Shown piece after piece: positions 32,105 through 45,363 of a stretch of DNA of 64,000 nucleotides. The notes under the pieces were generated by a model. It searched no databases and had not been told where the DNA came from. It worked only from the letters and a program-made list of their open reading frames with translations. The translations under genes and the position numbers were made by a program. This DNA comes from Sceloporus undulatus (lineage: Eukaryota; Chordata; Lepidosauria; Squamata; Phrynosomatidae), in the NCBI RefSeq assembly GCF_019175285.1, contig NC_056528.1, positions 46,234,824-46,298,823 of the forward strand. The letters run 5' to 3'. Numbering within the stretch: position 1 is the first letter of the stretch; every line of letters begins with the position of its first letter.

Positions 32105-32427
32105 GGAGGACCTGGAGCCTCGAGGGGAGACGCCGCCCTTTCTGCTGCCGCCAGAGGGCGCTCCAGGACAACAGGGAAAGCGACTGAGTTTGGGACTGCA
32201 ATTCCCATCACCCCCAACCACCCCACATGCTCATGGCCCTGGGGGAGGGCTCAAGGATTCTGGGAATTTCCAGAAAGGGGCTTGAGGGGTCTGGGGATGA
32301 TGGGAAGTGTCCTCCAAGACACCCCCCCCACATGCTGCGCCCTGTAAGGTTGTCAAAATCAGCCCTTGTGTGATAAAACTCCCTACAAACAACAACGACA
32401 ACTAAGCAAACGTACAATTATAAAAGA

Positions 32428-32518
32428 GATGGGTGGGTTTCCATGGCTGAGCCAGCATTCAAACCCTGGTCTTTGGGGTCATAGTCCAACACTCAAACCG
32501 CTACGCCATGCTGGCCTC
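32428..32518 (-). mobile_element. SINE head fragment (reverse)
   Basis: ATTCAAACCCTGGTCTTTGG (B box region) and CAACACTCAAACCGCTACGC match the head of the main SINE family. Confidence 0.65.
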
Positions 32519-34331
32519 CAAGCTTTTACAATACATATTTAAAGCTCTCAGCTAAAATGGTATTATTATTATTATTAGTAGTAGTATATTTATTTGTATC
32601 CCACTCTTTTTCCAGAACTCGGACTTCACAGAATTAAAAAAAACAGTACAATTAGAAACATAACAAAAAAGTACAGTAACTCATTGTCTAACTGGTCCAT
32701 TTATTACTGTATATTTACTACTATATATACTACTATATTTACTATGATAGTCATAGTCCGACGCCTAAACTGCAACATCGGTAAAATGGTGTCCATTCTA
32801 TAAAATAGCAAAATCAAAGTTTGCTTTTTAGAATGTATATACACACACATTTGGAATATTTTCAAGCCATGGATGGTCAAATCAGTGGATAAAAAAACGT
32901 GTGCAACAATGCCTTTGCAACCATGATAGGACTTTGAACATTTACTCTGGGGGGTAATATCTCCCCAAATGCCCCTGGCTGGGAGTGGGTTGTGGGAGCT
33001 ACAATCCCCAAAGCCAACTTTTCGATGCTTTGCTAACATGAGAACGCGCCAGTTGTGCAATCTGAGGCTCTTCGCAAGTGCAGGCTTTTCCATAAGGAGT
33101 GTTATAAATTAGTTCCAGTCTACAGAAGAACACTGGAACTAATTGAAGTGACCTGGAAGTTGGCAAGACTGAAAAAAGGAAAACGTGGACGGAAAGGAGG
33201 GGGAGCCCATAACAGTGGAGTCAACCTTTTCCTGCAAGAGCTTGACATGTGCAATCTTTTAAGGGTTTAAATCAATGAGGTGTCTCCTTCCTTCCTTCGG
33301 TTTAGGAGCATCGCCGTGGCTTTCAAGATTTCAATTGATTTGTCCAACAGGTGCCTTATTTATTAGTTAAGATTATGTTTCAAATACCAGAAGATGCAGG
33401 AGGAGGACGAAGAAGAGAGAAAGGAGGAGCGTCTATTAAAAACACCCAAAAGCAAATGTAATTCCAAAGACTATTTCCCATTAAGAAACCAAAAAAAACC
33501 CCCAAACCAGCCATCCTACAAAGCCTTTCCCAGCTAGAAGGTTTTGGCATTCTTGGATATAGTTTGCAATGAAACTGTTGGATATAGCACTTAGTATGAT
33601 ATAGCTGTTGGGTTGGATGCGAATGAAGGTTGAACGCCATGGTATAGATATTTGTGTTTCGCTCCATGCTGCCCAAAGTATTTGAGCGGTTTCTCCAGCC
33701 CTGTGGCAAAAGCTGTTGTAAATATCAGTCAAATATGTCACACGATGTGGCCGTATATTATGATAAGACCGCCTGACAGACACTTTGGGATGTGGAGATG
33801 CTAAGAGGCAGCTGGTAAACCTATTTAACCGTGGGGTGGTTAGTCACACTTCTGGACTTTTAATTGAATTACCTTTGACAGTGAGCTGCAAACCTGGTGG
33901 GTGATCTCTTAAATTAAACTGACGAATGGGTTCCCCCCCAAATCAATTAGCTGATCAGGCCGGGGCCATGGACACATCCTGTTGCTCGGCGGGGACCCGA
34001 AACGGATGGAGAATGACAGCAGCAAATGCGGGGCCAAGAGAAAGCAAGCATCTCCTACCCACGGTGACCTCTGGCCCCAAACATGAAAGAAAAACAGGAG
34101 CCCAACAGGAGCTGAAAAGCTAGAACGGAAAGACATTTGAGATACGTTTGGGGCTATGATGATTCAGGATGGTTCCAAAGGACTTGATAAATGCCGGTCA
34201 CTATATTGATAAGACAGACCGAGCAAAGTCAGAAGTCGGTTCTGAAGCTCCGTGTCTTAAGATATAAGCAGTAACATGTGCTCAATTTTTAAAGAGATGA
34301 ACAGGTAAGCAGAAGATGCAGTTGGGTAGCC

Positions 34332-34362
<31 letters not shown>

Positions 34363-34397
34363 GCTTTTGTCCATGAAATTGGGAGTGCTATTTACTT
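32519..34397. other. Intergenic, mostly unique, no gene recognised
   Basis: A reversed LINE 3' end at about 32563-32625 (ATTTGTATCCCACTCTTTTT) comes first. The remainder to 34.3 kb is repeat-poor. A (GT)n run lies at 34341-34362. No coding sequence is supported. Confidence 0.4.
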
Positions 34398-34572
34398 TGT
34401 CGCTGTCGTTGTGTGCCTTCAAGTGGTTTCCGACTTATGGCAACTCTAAGGCGAGAACCTATCATGCAGGTTTTTTCAGAGGGGATTTACCATTGACATC
34501 CCCTGAAGCTGAGAAAGTGTGACTTGCCCAAGGTCACCCGGTGGGTTACATGGCCCAATTGGGATTGGAAGC
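34398..34572 (-). mobile_element. SINE, left half of a head-to-head pair
   Basis: TTGTGTGCCTTCAAGTGGTT at the tail end, then AAGTGTGACTTGCCCAAGGT. Its head side abuts the next SINE. Confidence 0.75.
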
Positions 34573-34735
34573 TCACCGGGTGACCTTAAGCAAGTCATAC
34601 TCTCTCAGCCTCCGAGGATGGCAATGGCAAACCCCCTCTGAAGACACTTGCCAAGAAAACTCTGTGATAGGGTTGCCTTAGGGTCGCCATAAGTCGGAAA
34701 TGATGTGAAGGCATGCGAGAACAAACAACAGCAAT
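34573..34735 (+). mobile_element. SINE, right half of a head-to-head pair
   Basis: CATACTCTCTCAGCCTCCGA, GGCAATGGCAAACCCCCTCT and tail GCCATAAGTCGGAAATGATG. Both SINEs lack the tRNA-like head at the junction, giving an inverted repeat of about 160-bp arms. Confidence 0.75.
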
Positions 34736-36744
34736 CTCCTTTTGTTGGGAATAACTGCATTCCTTGCCTAAGAGAGCCCTGTGAAATTTAGGAAGCTGCC
34801 ATAAATCGACAGGCAATGAAGAAACATGCACAGACATGTTACTGTTTAGGTCAGAAATGCCCCCTCCAAGCTATTGTTGGACTACAACTCCCATCATCCC
34901 CAAACCATTGTGTTCTCTAGCAAGTCCAGCAACATCTGGAGGGACACACTTCATTCTTGATTTGGGTTCCTTTCTTTCACCAAACCGGTAACAAAGGCTG
35001 GCATCTTGACAATAACCATTTGAGAGGCAACAAGAAAACCTATGCTGCTATTTTTGATTTCTCTGCAGGAAATGGAACCAAGGTGCAACTCCAGAATTCA
35101 TTGGGAGTCTGCATTTGGAAAGCCTTGATGGTGGGCTTATAAAAGATGTGGTGAGCCATTGGTCGAATATTTTCCATGCTCAGGACTCTGTAGCTCTGTT
35201 GCGCTTTAAATGAGGACATTCTTTTGGTATTTGCGTACTGGCGACAAGCCATTCTCATGGCAAAGGAATTATCCCAAGCGTTGTGATCTAATGCCAAAGC
35301 CACTTTAAGAGAATTACTTACAGTCAGACATTTGGGATAGGCGGGCTGTAAGTGGGCACGTAATAAGCCGGTTTGAATGTTTGCAGGAATTCGTAAAATA
35401 AACAGCACACTTGTGCAAGAAAATAGGGAGAGCTTTGTGTTTCATCCAGTTGTGGTGACATCGGACATCAAATGGGTCAATTAAAAAGATCCCTTCTCCA
35501 AAAGGAGCACTGTTGCAGAACATGAGGTGCATTTGCAGGATAGGTATTTGTGCATTTGGCTTAACATACTGATAGGTAGACCTTAGCACTATACAAACAT
35601 AGATATCCATTGGACCCCTGAGCAAAGTGCGGCCAAAAAGAAACCTTGATTTTGCCATTTTATATAAAGGACACCATTCTACTATGCTATTATATTTAAT
35701 AGGAGTTGAGAAGTCACTGATTTTGGTGTCCATGAGGGGTCCTGGAACCAAACCCCGGCAGATACCAAGGGGCTGCTGTTATCAATACAGTTACCACAGG
35801 TGTAGCTATAATGGGGGGATTATGTGGTCAGTGCCCCACTTAAATAAGATTTCTGCTCCCCAAATTAAACTGTCTTTGAGTCCCCAAATTTCTAACACTG
35901 CAGTCACTTAAAGCTCCAGTTCGGCGTTTAGAAATGCAGCTTAGGCACCCAAAGAAAAAGAGGCAGGCACAATGACGAAGGGAATAGGAAACCAGCAAAT
36001 AGAAGAGTTCAAAGTGTGAACAATATCCCATGTCTCATTCTCTGCAATGCTAGACATTTGGGAACTGATGGAAAACTTCATTGGGGGGGTAGAATTCATA
36101 TGGACAGGGCAATGCCCTCATTTTGCCACTTCCCATAGCTACTCCATTGGTATTGACCGTAGCTACAACATTGCCACTGTTCACCATTGGCATTGTGTTG
36201 CGTATGTGGAGCATAATGCTCTGCATGCACAACTCCGCACCTCTCCCCCTTGCCCCAAAGATGTCTACATTAAGAGGATGGCCAATGTTGTGGCCTTTTG
36301 CTGGCCAGGAAAAGAAAGGGAGATGAGTAGGTGATGGAGAAAATGCCCATCTCAGCCACAAGAGGAATAATGCAGTTGCTCTCCATTGTTTGGTTGCAGT
36401 TGCAGCCAAGATGGGTGGCTTCTCAGTTGCCTATGTTGCCTTTTCTCCATTCAACCAGTGAATGGATGCAATGTCCCTCCCTCAAGTCTTGACAGCTGCT
36501 ATGGAAAGGATATGGATAGGGTGCAAAGGCCTAGTGAATAGCTCCTTGCACACAAGCCAAAAGACATCATAAGTATGCATAACCCCAAGTTACATGTATT
36601 TATGTCGCCAACAAGGTTCCGGCCATTATATTTTATTGCAACTGGTTTTATTTTTAATGGTTTATATTTAAGATGGATTTAATTCATGTGTGCTGCACAT
36701 TGTATTGTTTTTTGCTGCTGTTGTTGCACAGTGGTAAGGGGAAA
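34736..36744. other. Intergenic, with one decayed Tigger-like MITE
   Basis: A MITE-like fragment lies at about 34870-34950 (GGACTACAACTCCCATCATC). At about 35630-35780 a decayed Tigger/MER2-like copy has CCTTGATTTTGCCATTTTAT and GGAACCAAACCCCGGCAGAT. 34950-35600 is unique and repeat-free, and no gene is supported. Confidence 0.45.
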
Positions 36745-37110
36745 TAATGCATGAAGTTGAGCCAAACATGTGTCATGCAACACAACAATGATCCTAAACA
36801 TATGAGGCGATCTATCAAAAAGGCCCGAAGAAAAGGAAATTGCATGTTTTCAGATGACCAGTCTGGACCTAAACCCCATCAAAATGTTGTGGAAGTACCT
36901 GAAGCAAGGGGTTTATTTGAGGAAGCCTTGCGAGATCACTGAGCTGAACCAATTCTGGGAGGAGGAATGGGCCAACATGTTTTGGAACTGATGTGCGAGA
37001 GAGACACTGTTACAGGAAATGCTTTCTTGAAGTCATTGCTGGTCAAGAAGGTGCCAGTAGCAACTTCACATACTTTTTCATTGTGGTTATTGAATGCTGA
37101 CCCAGTCTGA
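36745..37110 (+). mobile_element. Relic of a Tc1/mariner transposase
   Basis: Translation across frames gives NNDPKHMRRSIKKARRKG, LDLNPIKMLWKYLKQGVYLR and CEITELNQFWEEEWANM, the C-terminal catalytic-domain region of Tc1-type transposases. The reading frame is broken and the upstream part is absent. Confidence 0.75.
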
Positions 37111-37348
37111 CCCTCTGCAATTCTCCAGATGACCCAAACCCTCTTCTCCATGCCATCATTATTTGGTTCCTAGCTTTTCTTATCTTCACCTCCTTCCTAT
37201 TCTAAAATGTGAGTCCTAGTTAGTAGCATTAAGATCTGAAAGTTAAAGTAAGATGGCTTATTCAGCAAGTGGAGCTTCTCAATCCACTGAAACAAATAAA
37301 CCAATCTATCTCCTTTGGAGCTATGAGAACATTGACACACATGAGAGG

Positions 37349-37770
37349 TTCTAGATCAGTGGTTCCCAAACTTTGATCCTCTGAATCTTTTGGACTTTAG
37401 ATCCCAGAAGCCGTACCTAGCTTGTCCAGCATTCTGAAATTATGGGAACCAAAATCCAAGCCATATCGAAGACCAAAGTATGGGAACTGCTGTCTCAACT
37501 TTTCTAGTTGACCTTCCAGAGGCTTCAGTCTTCCACTCCCAGAAGCCCTAGCCAACATCTCCAATGGCCATGAATTCTGGAAGTTGAAGTCCAAAACATT
37601 TGGAGGACCAAGTCTTGCTCAAGATCAGTGATTCCTAAACTTTGGTCCACCAGGTTTTTTGGATTCCAACCCCCAGAAGCCCCAGACACCTGGGCCAATT
37701 GTCAGGAATTGTGGGAGCTGAAGTCCAAAAAACCCAGAATGACCAAAGTTTGGGAATCCTGTTCTAGATC
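37349..37770. mobile_element. Three adjacent foldback MITEs (CCCAAACTTTG family)
   Basis: Units at about 37349-37490, 37500-37615 and 37625-37760, each with a CAAACTTTGGTC-type end and the inverse near its other end, and an AGAAGCC/GGCTTCTGGG-type core. Confidence 0.6.
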
Positions 37771-38814
37771 AGGCTCCTTCTTTATGCTGAAAAGGGGAAG
37801 AAGATTATTAAATAGAGGTTGGGTTTCCTCTCTTTCATAGATGCTTTAGTATCCCTGGCTTTCAGCAAGAGGTTGGACTTGGTGACTCTTCAGATCCCTT
37901 CCAATTGCAATTTTACATTTGATGCCTTCTCTGAGAAGAAGACTAAGCAACATTCTGTTGAACTACATTAGGCTGAAGTCCAGGTTGTTCAATCACTCTG
38001 AAGAATGCTCCAAAGATTTCATTTATGTCGAAAATAATGATAGATGACAAGGTGTGTGTGTGTGTTTTAAAGGCTAGCCAAATGTGGAGGCCTGCAAAAC
38101 AGATGACAGTTGCATGGCGAAGTGTGTGCTGCTCTGGCGTCGTGATTGACAGTTGGGGTCAGAATGTGGAATGCATTTGCAAGACGCTGTCAAATCATAG
38201 GGAGCTGCTGACAGCTTATTCTACAGTTCACTTCCTTTGCGCACTGTTGAGATTTATGGCGCAGTTTTGGAGGTGCTAATTAAACTCTGCTCTGCAGATG
38301 ACTCATTTAAATGGTGCGGCAAATCCAATCTGTCTTTCTCAATGTCTGCCTGTAGTCTACCACTTTTACAATCCGTCTTTTATTTTTTAAATAATAATAA
38401 TTGTAGGACTTCCTACAAGACTACAACTTTCCTCTTGGTTACAACGGAGTGTACTTTTGCACCCACAGTGTGGTTAGATGGGATACAGGCAGCTTTATTA
38501 GCCACAGCTTATAGTCAGTGAGAATTTCATTTCCAGTTGTTGGGTCTGTGTTTATTTTTTAAAAAACAAGAATTGCTAACATTTGCAAATTTATTAATTT
38601 GTTAAATGTCAGAGATTGGAAAAAATGTATTGCCAGATAACTAAGAAATCCATGCACTCCCAGAGTTTGGGGTGCTTAACTCTTAAACAGGAGAGGTGAA
38701 TAGCTTTTGGAGCACCAGGGCAATGAATCTGCTCCAATTTTTAGTCTAAATGGAAATCTCCAAGATGCAGAACCAATTTTTGGTGTGGGATTTGGTATCT
38801 TTAATTGTCACACT
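37771..38814. other. Non-coding, with a candidate conserved element at about 38090-38345
   Basis: 38090-38345 is unique and contains TGATTGACAG (a PBX/MEIS-like composite site) and TGCTAATTAAAC. No open reading frame of note. Confidence 0.35.
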
Positions 38815-39035
38815 TGTTACTGTGTGCATTCAAGTCAACTCTAACTTATGGAGACCCTCTTATACTATTCCCTTGGTAAGATTTGTTCAGAGGTGGTTTG
38901 CCCTTGCTTTCCTCTGAGGCTTAGAGAGTGTGATTTGGCCAAGATCACGCACTAGGTTTCCATGCCGGAGTGTGGATTCGAACCCTGGTCTCCCAGAGTC
39001 CTAGTCCAACATTTAAACCACTGTGTCACATTAGG
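38815..39035 (-). mobile_element. SINE (reverse), near full length
   Basis: TGTGTGCATTCAAGTCAACT, CTTAGAGAGTGTGATTTGGC and the B box region GATTCGAACCCTGGTCTCCC. Confidence 0.75.
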
Positions 39036-39897
39036 TCCTTGGCTAGCTACTTTAAAGTTGCACTAATGCCACCTATTTGCCCTGCTCTGAAAAGTATGAG
39101 CCAAGAGCATACACCAGAGGTTATGATGTGTAATTTTGTGGTGTTGTGAAGCTGCTACATCCCTGATGGGACACAGGAGGACTCTTCTAGTGAATTGTAG
39201 CAATGTGTATTGGGATGTGCTGCTCAGTGTCCCATTACACAATGAATGCCATAGCATTCTGCTGACCATTGTGCCACTTAGATTGGAGTTGTTCTGTTTT
39301 TATTTTATTCTGCTGGTTCAATTTGATATGCTTTCCATGAAATGATTTTTAGCATAGACACTAATACAGATAAAGGCGTATGTGCAGGGAGAATATAAAA
39401 GTTGGCAATCCAAACCTCTCACACAGGCAAGAAAGAGTGTCTTATTTTCAAGACAAAGCGGGAGAAAGCAAGCGAGCCAGGAAGCCCAGAAGCCTGATGC
39501 TAAAAACATTAGAGAATGAGTCCTTGTGCTTTCCACTCTTCTTTAGGGGGACAAAATTAGCCGTATCTCTTGGTTACTAGAACAACAAACAGACAAATGG
39601 TGTTTCTTCAGCATGGGTCACTGACCTCCAAATGGGCCGACTTGAAGAAGGCAAAAAGCCAAACTATTTGGTTAACGTCCAATCAGACAGGTGGGAGCCC
39701 AAAGGAACACATGGAAAATGAAGATGTCACTTTAAATTTCAATACCAGCTTTAAAACTAGGGATGCAACCGGCTCATCGTCGAGTACCAAGCAAACTCTC
39801 TTTCTGGTCAGCACGAAGTTGCTCATCACATTCATGCATGGATTTGGGTTGCCCTGTTGGAAAAACCCTTTATCTGTATTTGTAAAGAGAGATGAAT
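39036..39897. other. Intergenic, no gene recognised
   Basis: Unique-looking sequence with no feature supported. Confidence 0.4.
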
Positions 39898-40010
39898 ACT
39901 GAGTGTGACTTGCCCAAGGTGTCACCCAATGGGTTTAAATGGCCGAGCGGAGATTTGAACCTTGGTCTCTAGAGTCGTTCAATGCTCAAACCATTACATT
40001 ACAACTTATT
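39898..40010 (-). mobile_element. SINE fragment (reverse, head half)
   Basis: GAGTGTGACTTGCCCAAGGT and GATTTGAACCTTGGTCTCTA, followed by an (ATT)n run to 40025. Confidence 0.7.
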
Positions 40011-40025
40011 ATTATTATTATTATT

Positions 40026-42074
40026 AAAATAATACCCAGATCTTGTATTACCATATACTTAACTAAGTACTTAGCTAAGTAACTTTTTGGCCCACCCCCT
40101 CAAAACCTGATGGTAACATCATTCAGACGTAGTGTGGTCTAGGGTTGCATCAGATTGCTTTTGCTTGATCCTACAGGGAAGGGCAAGGTTCTGCCCGTTC
40201 CTTTCATCTCTTCCCTGCTGAGTTCATTGAATGCCAGTTAATTTTGCATTTTCAATTCAATTCACTGCAATTGAAGTCAGCCTAGGAGGAAGAGGGAAAG
40301 TGGGAGAAGGAGAAAAGAAACTGGGACATTTTAAAAGCAGCTGGAAAAGTGGGATGACAGAGAATTAATCATTTGTCAAATCAGGACAGTTGGAAGGTTT
40401 GGACTTGGGTACCTTCAATTGTTTTCTAGAAGAGAGAACTTCAGCAAGTGTTGCTTGCCTGAATGTAACACTTGCTGAAATTCACTCTTCTGCACAACCA
40501 CTGAATTTATTGAAGCCCATTTTACTTATTTTAGGGTTGCCAAATTATTTTACTTGGCAATCCTACCTTCAGAACAAGCAAAGACATTTTGGTCAGTTCC
40601 ATTCTCCCTTCTGCTTTGCATGCTTTCTCTCTCTCTCTCTCTCTCTTGTGGTCTCCTTTCCCTTCAAACCGCTGGACCATTCCTTTGCAAATATTCCATT
40701 TTCTTTTAAAATGAACCACAGAGATGACCTCTTTGTATTTTCTTTTCAAGGAGCATAAAACACGCCGTCCCGCTTCTCTGTATGAGAGGGGCTTGGATGT
40801 GGAAACAGGCCAACGGTTCCCTTGCTACAAATAGGAAATGTATTTCACCGAGCGTTACTCTTTATTAAAACAAAGACGTCCCCAACGCAATCCAGTTTTT
40901 CCACCTCTCCTTTCCACATGTTCAGAGGCCCCTGTTGTGCAGCTGTTCTCACAGGCTTTCTTGAGGCCCGTTCTGTAAATCTTTCTATTTATTTGCTAAC
41001 TCTGTCGGGATACTCTAAGCCCCCAAATTTGGCTTGGAGAGATCCAGGTGGAACGGCCATCATCCAAAACTGGGACTTAATTTCGACATCAGAAGAAAGT
41101 GATAACGGAAGCATATGGTACAGGCATTGCAAACCCTCCGCATTTTCTCCTGCCTGAAAATGAATAAGACAAGTCACAGGGTTAAGACTCTCCCTTGACC
41201 CATTCCTTTCCTTTTAATGACCTGAACATATATCTAGGAATATAGCAAATATCATGAGCTCATTGCCGCTGTGATTGCTGCAACTATAATAATACATGCC
41301 AGATACGAAATAGATTCCAGCAGTCGAATAATAGGAAAAACAAACCGTCTGATTGCGTTGCACTGTCTGAATTAAGCAGGTCTATCAGAAGGTAGACAGA
41401 AAATTAATAGGCTTAGAGGGTAATTGGTTGTCTTTTATTAATTACCGATGAACAAAACTTACAAATCAATGAACGTTAGCATGCAGCCTTTGGGTTTATA
41501 TGGGGAGGGGGCAATTTTCTACACAAATCTTCCATTTCACTTTCAAAATGGTGACCGCAAGTGAAGCTGTTATGCCTTCCAGCATTTCATAGATGAACAT
41601 CAGGACATGTGTGGCCAAGCAACATCAGAGTGTGATTTTAATTAGGGAGAACACACAACCCAAAAGAGGGAGCAGCATTTTGTTTTTGCCTGAGCCTAAT
41701 GGGAAAGTTGCACCCCTTCCTCTCTTCTCCTCTCCCTCTCTTCTCACAGCCTTATCATATGAGAAAACAAAATGGAAAAGGAATTGGAGAGTAGCGGCTT
41801 TCTCCATGCCTTGCTGCATGACGTCGCAGCACCGAAGCTCTACAATGTCATGCAGTAAGGCAAGAATAGAGCTGCTGCGCTCCATCTTGGTTTCCGCTTT
41901 GTTTTCTTGTGCAATAAAGCTCTGAGTTAATCGGATACAAGTTACTTCTGCATTTTGAACTCAGTTTGCAGCAACTGAAATAAGCTGTGGATGAAGGGGG
42001 AAAGGAGAAGAAGGAGGAGAGAAAAACTGTGACGTTTCAAAAGCAGCTGAAAAAGTGGGATGACAGGAGACTTT
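40026..42074. other. Intergenic with two copies of an unclassified repeat
   Basis: 40185-40400 and 41935-42070 share AAAAGCAGCTGGAAAAGTGG (second copy: AAAAGCAGCTGAAAAAGTGG) and GGGATGACAG, also found reversed near 3.9-4.1 kb. A (CT)n run lies at 40625-40646. The rest, including 41160-41480, looks unique. Confidence 0.45.
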
Positions 42075-42425
42075 CAGTAGTCTCTCTGCATTCACTGGGG
42101 TTAGGGGTGGAGGGACCTGTGAATGTGGAAAAACCGCAAATAAAACCCCCCCTATTCTTTGTACCTGAGAGAACACCTCTCTAGGAATCTCCAGGTCCTC
42201 CAGTGCAACTCTATGATCAGCATTTGCCAGAGGTTGATCATAGAACCATGCTGGAGGACCTACAAATGCCTAGAGAAGTGTTCTTCCTAGGAACGTTTAG
42301 GTTCTCCAGCACAACCCTATGGTCAACTTCTGGCAGAGTTGCATTGAAGGACCTAGAGATTTCTAGAGAGAATATATAAATCAAATCTGCAAATAATCAA
42401 AGCTGCAAATGTGGAGGGCCAGCTG
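42075..42425. mobile_element. pogo/Tigger-like MITE (about 350 bp)
   Basis: CAGTAGTCTCTCTGCATTCA on the left, GCAAATGTGGAGGGCCAGCTG read in two pieces on the right, and inverted CTCCAG/CTGGAGG motifs inside. Same family as 56096-56449. Confidence 0.75.
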
Positions 42426-43167
42426 TTTTTGGGATTGTCATTGGTCCCCTGCCCTCTTGAACCACAGTCCAAAGCATGGTAGCACCCCAAAGGAATCAGA
42501 GGTCAGCCATTGACCACAAGCCCTTGGCTACTTCATGTATTTTCCCCCTTGTCACTTGGCTTTGTATCCCATTCCTCTTGCGTTTAACTGGAGCAACTTC
42601 CCAAAATGAATTTTGCAGTTGGGAGCCTGGAAAATGTGGAGCGGCGACCAATGTTACCCTCCCTCCCTCCTCTGCTTTCCCGATCACACATGTGTGAATT
42701 GATAAACCGTTGCCAAAAATAATAAAAAAATAAAAATCTGGATGTGATCACTCATGTGATTTCCGTCCAGAAAGCTTTTGGTGTGGCGTTTTCCTGATGC
42801 CCACACAGCCGTTCGTATTCTGCCACACACAAAAAGAATCTTGATGCAATCATCCACACAATCACATCAAGACTGCTTTTGTTTCAGCCATGTTTCATCA
42901 ACTTCCACAGGAACGTATATAAGACATACAGAAGCAAGGCAACAGTTAATTGAAAATGCAAGGAGGGAAACAGAATTTGGGGATTTACATTATTAAATGC
43001 TATAGGTTTGTTGTTATGTATCTTCAAGTCAACTATAACATATGATGATCATTTTGTGGGGTTTTCTTGACAAGATACAAGTCTCAGAATGGTCCAAAGA
43101 TAGTTTAATGTTAGAAAATCCTGGTTTTGGCCTATGTGGTCTTGCAAATTCTTCTGAGGTCCACGTA
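42426..43167. other. Intergenic with a SINE tail fragment
   Basis: At about 43010-43095, TTGTTATGTATCTTCAAGTC and GTGGGGTTTTCTTGACAAGA match the reversed SINE tail. Nothing else is supported. Confidence 0.4.
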
Positions 43168-43392
43168 AGGTGCATCTATACTGTAGAAATAATGCAGTTT
43201 GACATCACTTTAAGTGCTGGAGCCCCATCCTAGGGAATCCTAGGATTTGTAGTTTAATAGGGTCTTTCACCTTCTCTGTCAAAGAGTGCTGATGCCTCAC
43301 AAAACTACAAATCCCAGGATTCCATAGGATGGAGTCATGGCAGGTAAAGTGGTGTCAAACTGCATTATTTCTACAGTGTAGATGCACCCTCA
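43168..43392. mobile_element. Foldback MITE, hAT-like (GGTGCATCTATACTG subfamily)
   Basis: Perfectly opposed ends GGTGCATCTATACTGTAGAA and the inverse TTCTACAGTGTAGATGCACC, with long paired arms. Confidence 0.8.
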
Positions 43393-44876
43393 GAATCAAA
43401 CATTAGTAGTTTATGCACCAGAAAGTATTGAACTACTCACTGGACAAACAAAAACCCATTTGTCTCTTGTTTCCTCTGCAGCGTCGCAAGTGTCAAGCTT
43501 CTGTATTGACAGCTTTGGCCACCATTTTGTGTGTGCAGCCATATGGACCTAGCATTAATGTGTGCTGCAACCCCCCAAAAAGGTGAACACTTCACGATTA
43601 TGCAATAAATTGCCCTCTTTCAGGGCGGAGGTGAGAAAGCTCATGCTAATAATTTTAAACATCTCCCAAAAATATGTGGCCCATTTTACTTTGGAAGAAT
43701 GTCGACCCTGCTCTACGCAATACTCAGGGTTGTAAAGGAAGTGTGCCGTTTTGGAAGAGCTCAGCCTAAAACAAACACGTTGCCCACGCTGTGCCTTTTT
43801 CTCCAGGCAGTGCTTCAAGTCAAATGAACAAACATGAGCTCCTGCCGCTCTTCCTTTCTTTTTCTGTCTTTCTTTTTTACCCCTCCTTTTGCTTTCCCTT
43901 CTCCATATGGCCCTTTTTCCTCCCTGGAGGCTTCCGAACATCTTGAAGAGCAATTTGCAAGCACATGTCAGCAAGTCCTTCTCCGTGCCATTGCGGTATT
44001 TCCTCACAAAGCTCCTTTGATTGGCATGTGTCTGTTGAGGGAGACGTATCCGGTTGCAAGGAAAATACATGTCAGGTGCACATGTTGCATGGGGAGGGAA
44101 AGGGCACTCCGACGCTGGAAGAATTAACAACCTTAAATAATTTGATTTAACTCAATTGATTGACTGGTGCAAACAAGCAAATGGAATGTGGAGTCGAGGT
44201 AATTCACTGCGATGGGGCCTATTTTCCTTTCCCCCCGGTGCCATAAAAAATACCAACAGCATGACCAACGAATTAATACGCTGCTTATAAACACACTCGA
44301 GAGATTTGGGAAGGGGGTTTAAAGGAGAGGGAGAGCCAGCCGATACCCAAATAGGTCGGTGCAAACATGGCGCCACAAAATACAGGGATCCACGGATGCC
44401 AACGGAAGAGCCACACCAGGGCGGTTGGCCTGCAAATGGTGTTATCCATCCATGCTGCATGGTTTGATCCATCCATGCTATTTGAGAAGAGCGACATGGA
44501 AAGTGGACCCTCCTCTTTAGCAAACGAGATGTTTGCCTTGAGTGCGTTTTACCAAACGTCTCTTCCGGGAGCTTGGAAAAAGCTCCGGAGTGGGTTACAA
44601 TGGTTCAGCTCCGTTGGATGAGACGCCCTGTTCTTTAAAGGAAAAGCCATAGCCTTGCATTATCTGTTGAATATGCTGCACGCCTTTTATGGCATAAACA
44701 TTTCCACTTCATTTTAGCTTCATATCAGAGGAGAATAAGAAAGACAGCCCAGTTATTGGCTACAGCTGTAGCTATGTGCCAAATGTAACCTACGGAATTA
44801 GCCTGTCAGGCATCTGGAGCCAGAAAGTATTCTTTTTCGGTCCTGATCTGGCCAAAAAGCTAGGTATAGGGTTTTT

Positions 44877-44879
<3 letters not shown>
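43393..44879. other. Repeat-poor non-coding stretch
   Basis: A minus-strand frame of 191 codons at 43555-44130 is open but has no family resemblance and a low-complexity Lys/Arg-rich middle, so I do not call it a gene. 44105-44300 holds AT-core sites (TAATTTGATTTAAC, TCAATTGATTGACTGG) and may be a conserved element. Confidence 0.35.

Positions 44880-44922
<43 letters not shown>
44880..44922. repeat. (AC)n microsatellite
   Basis: About 21 AC units. Confidence 0.95.
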
Positions 44923-44925
<3 letters not shown>

Positions 44926-45363
44926 AATAGTTCTCACTCATAAAAGGCAGCTTCTCCATTACATAGAATGGTGATGGATCTTTCTTATCTGACTTATAAA
45001 GACTTGCTGACTTGTTCACTTAAGAGTGCTGAAATTGTACTTTCCAAACAGCCCACACCTTTGGTGGTTGGTAGACACAGAGTCCACAAATTACAAAATG
45101 AAATAACACAATACATCTGTACACCTCTTCCTGAAAATAGATACATAAATGTTGTGTGATGGAACCAGGCCTAGAAGGCACAATTCCTCTCTTCTGTTGT
45201 GGACAAGTTGCACTCGACATCTCCAGGGGGTTGCAGTTTAGATCTGTACCATAATACTGTAAGTGTCTCTGGCTGCTTTCTGCAGATCCAAATATCTGTC
45301 AAAGGTAGGAAGAGGCTAGTTTTGGCAGTGGTCACATACCTCATTCCCTCCCTGCAAAAGAAA

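Noticed and set aside
43555-44130. Minus-strand open frame of 191 codons
   Set aside because: No family resemblance, Lys/Arg-rich low complexity in the middle, no supporting splice or start context. Likely chance in a repeat-poor stretch.
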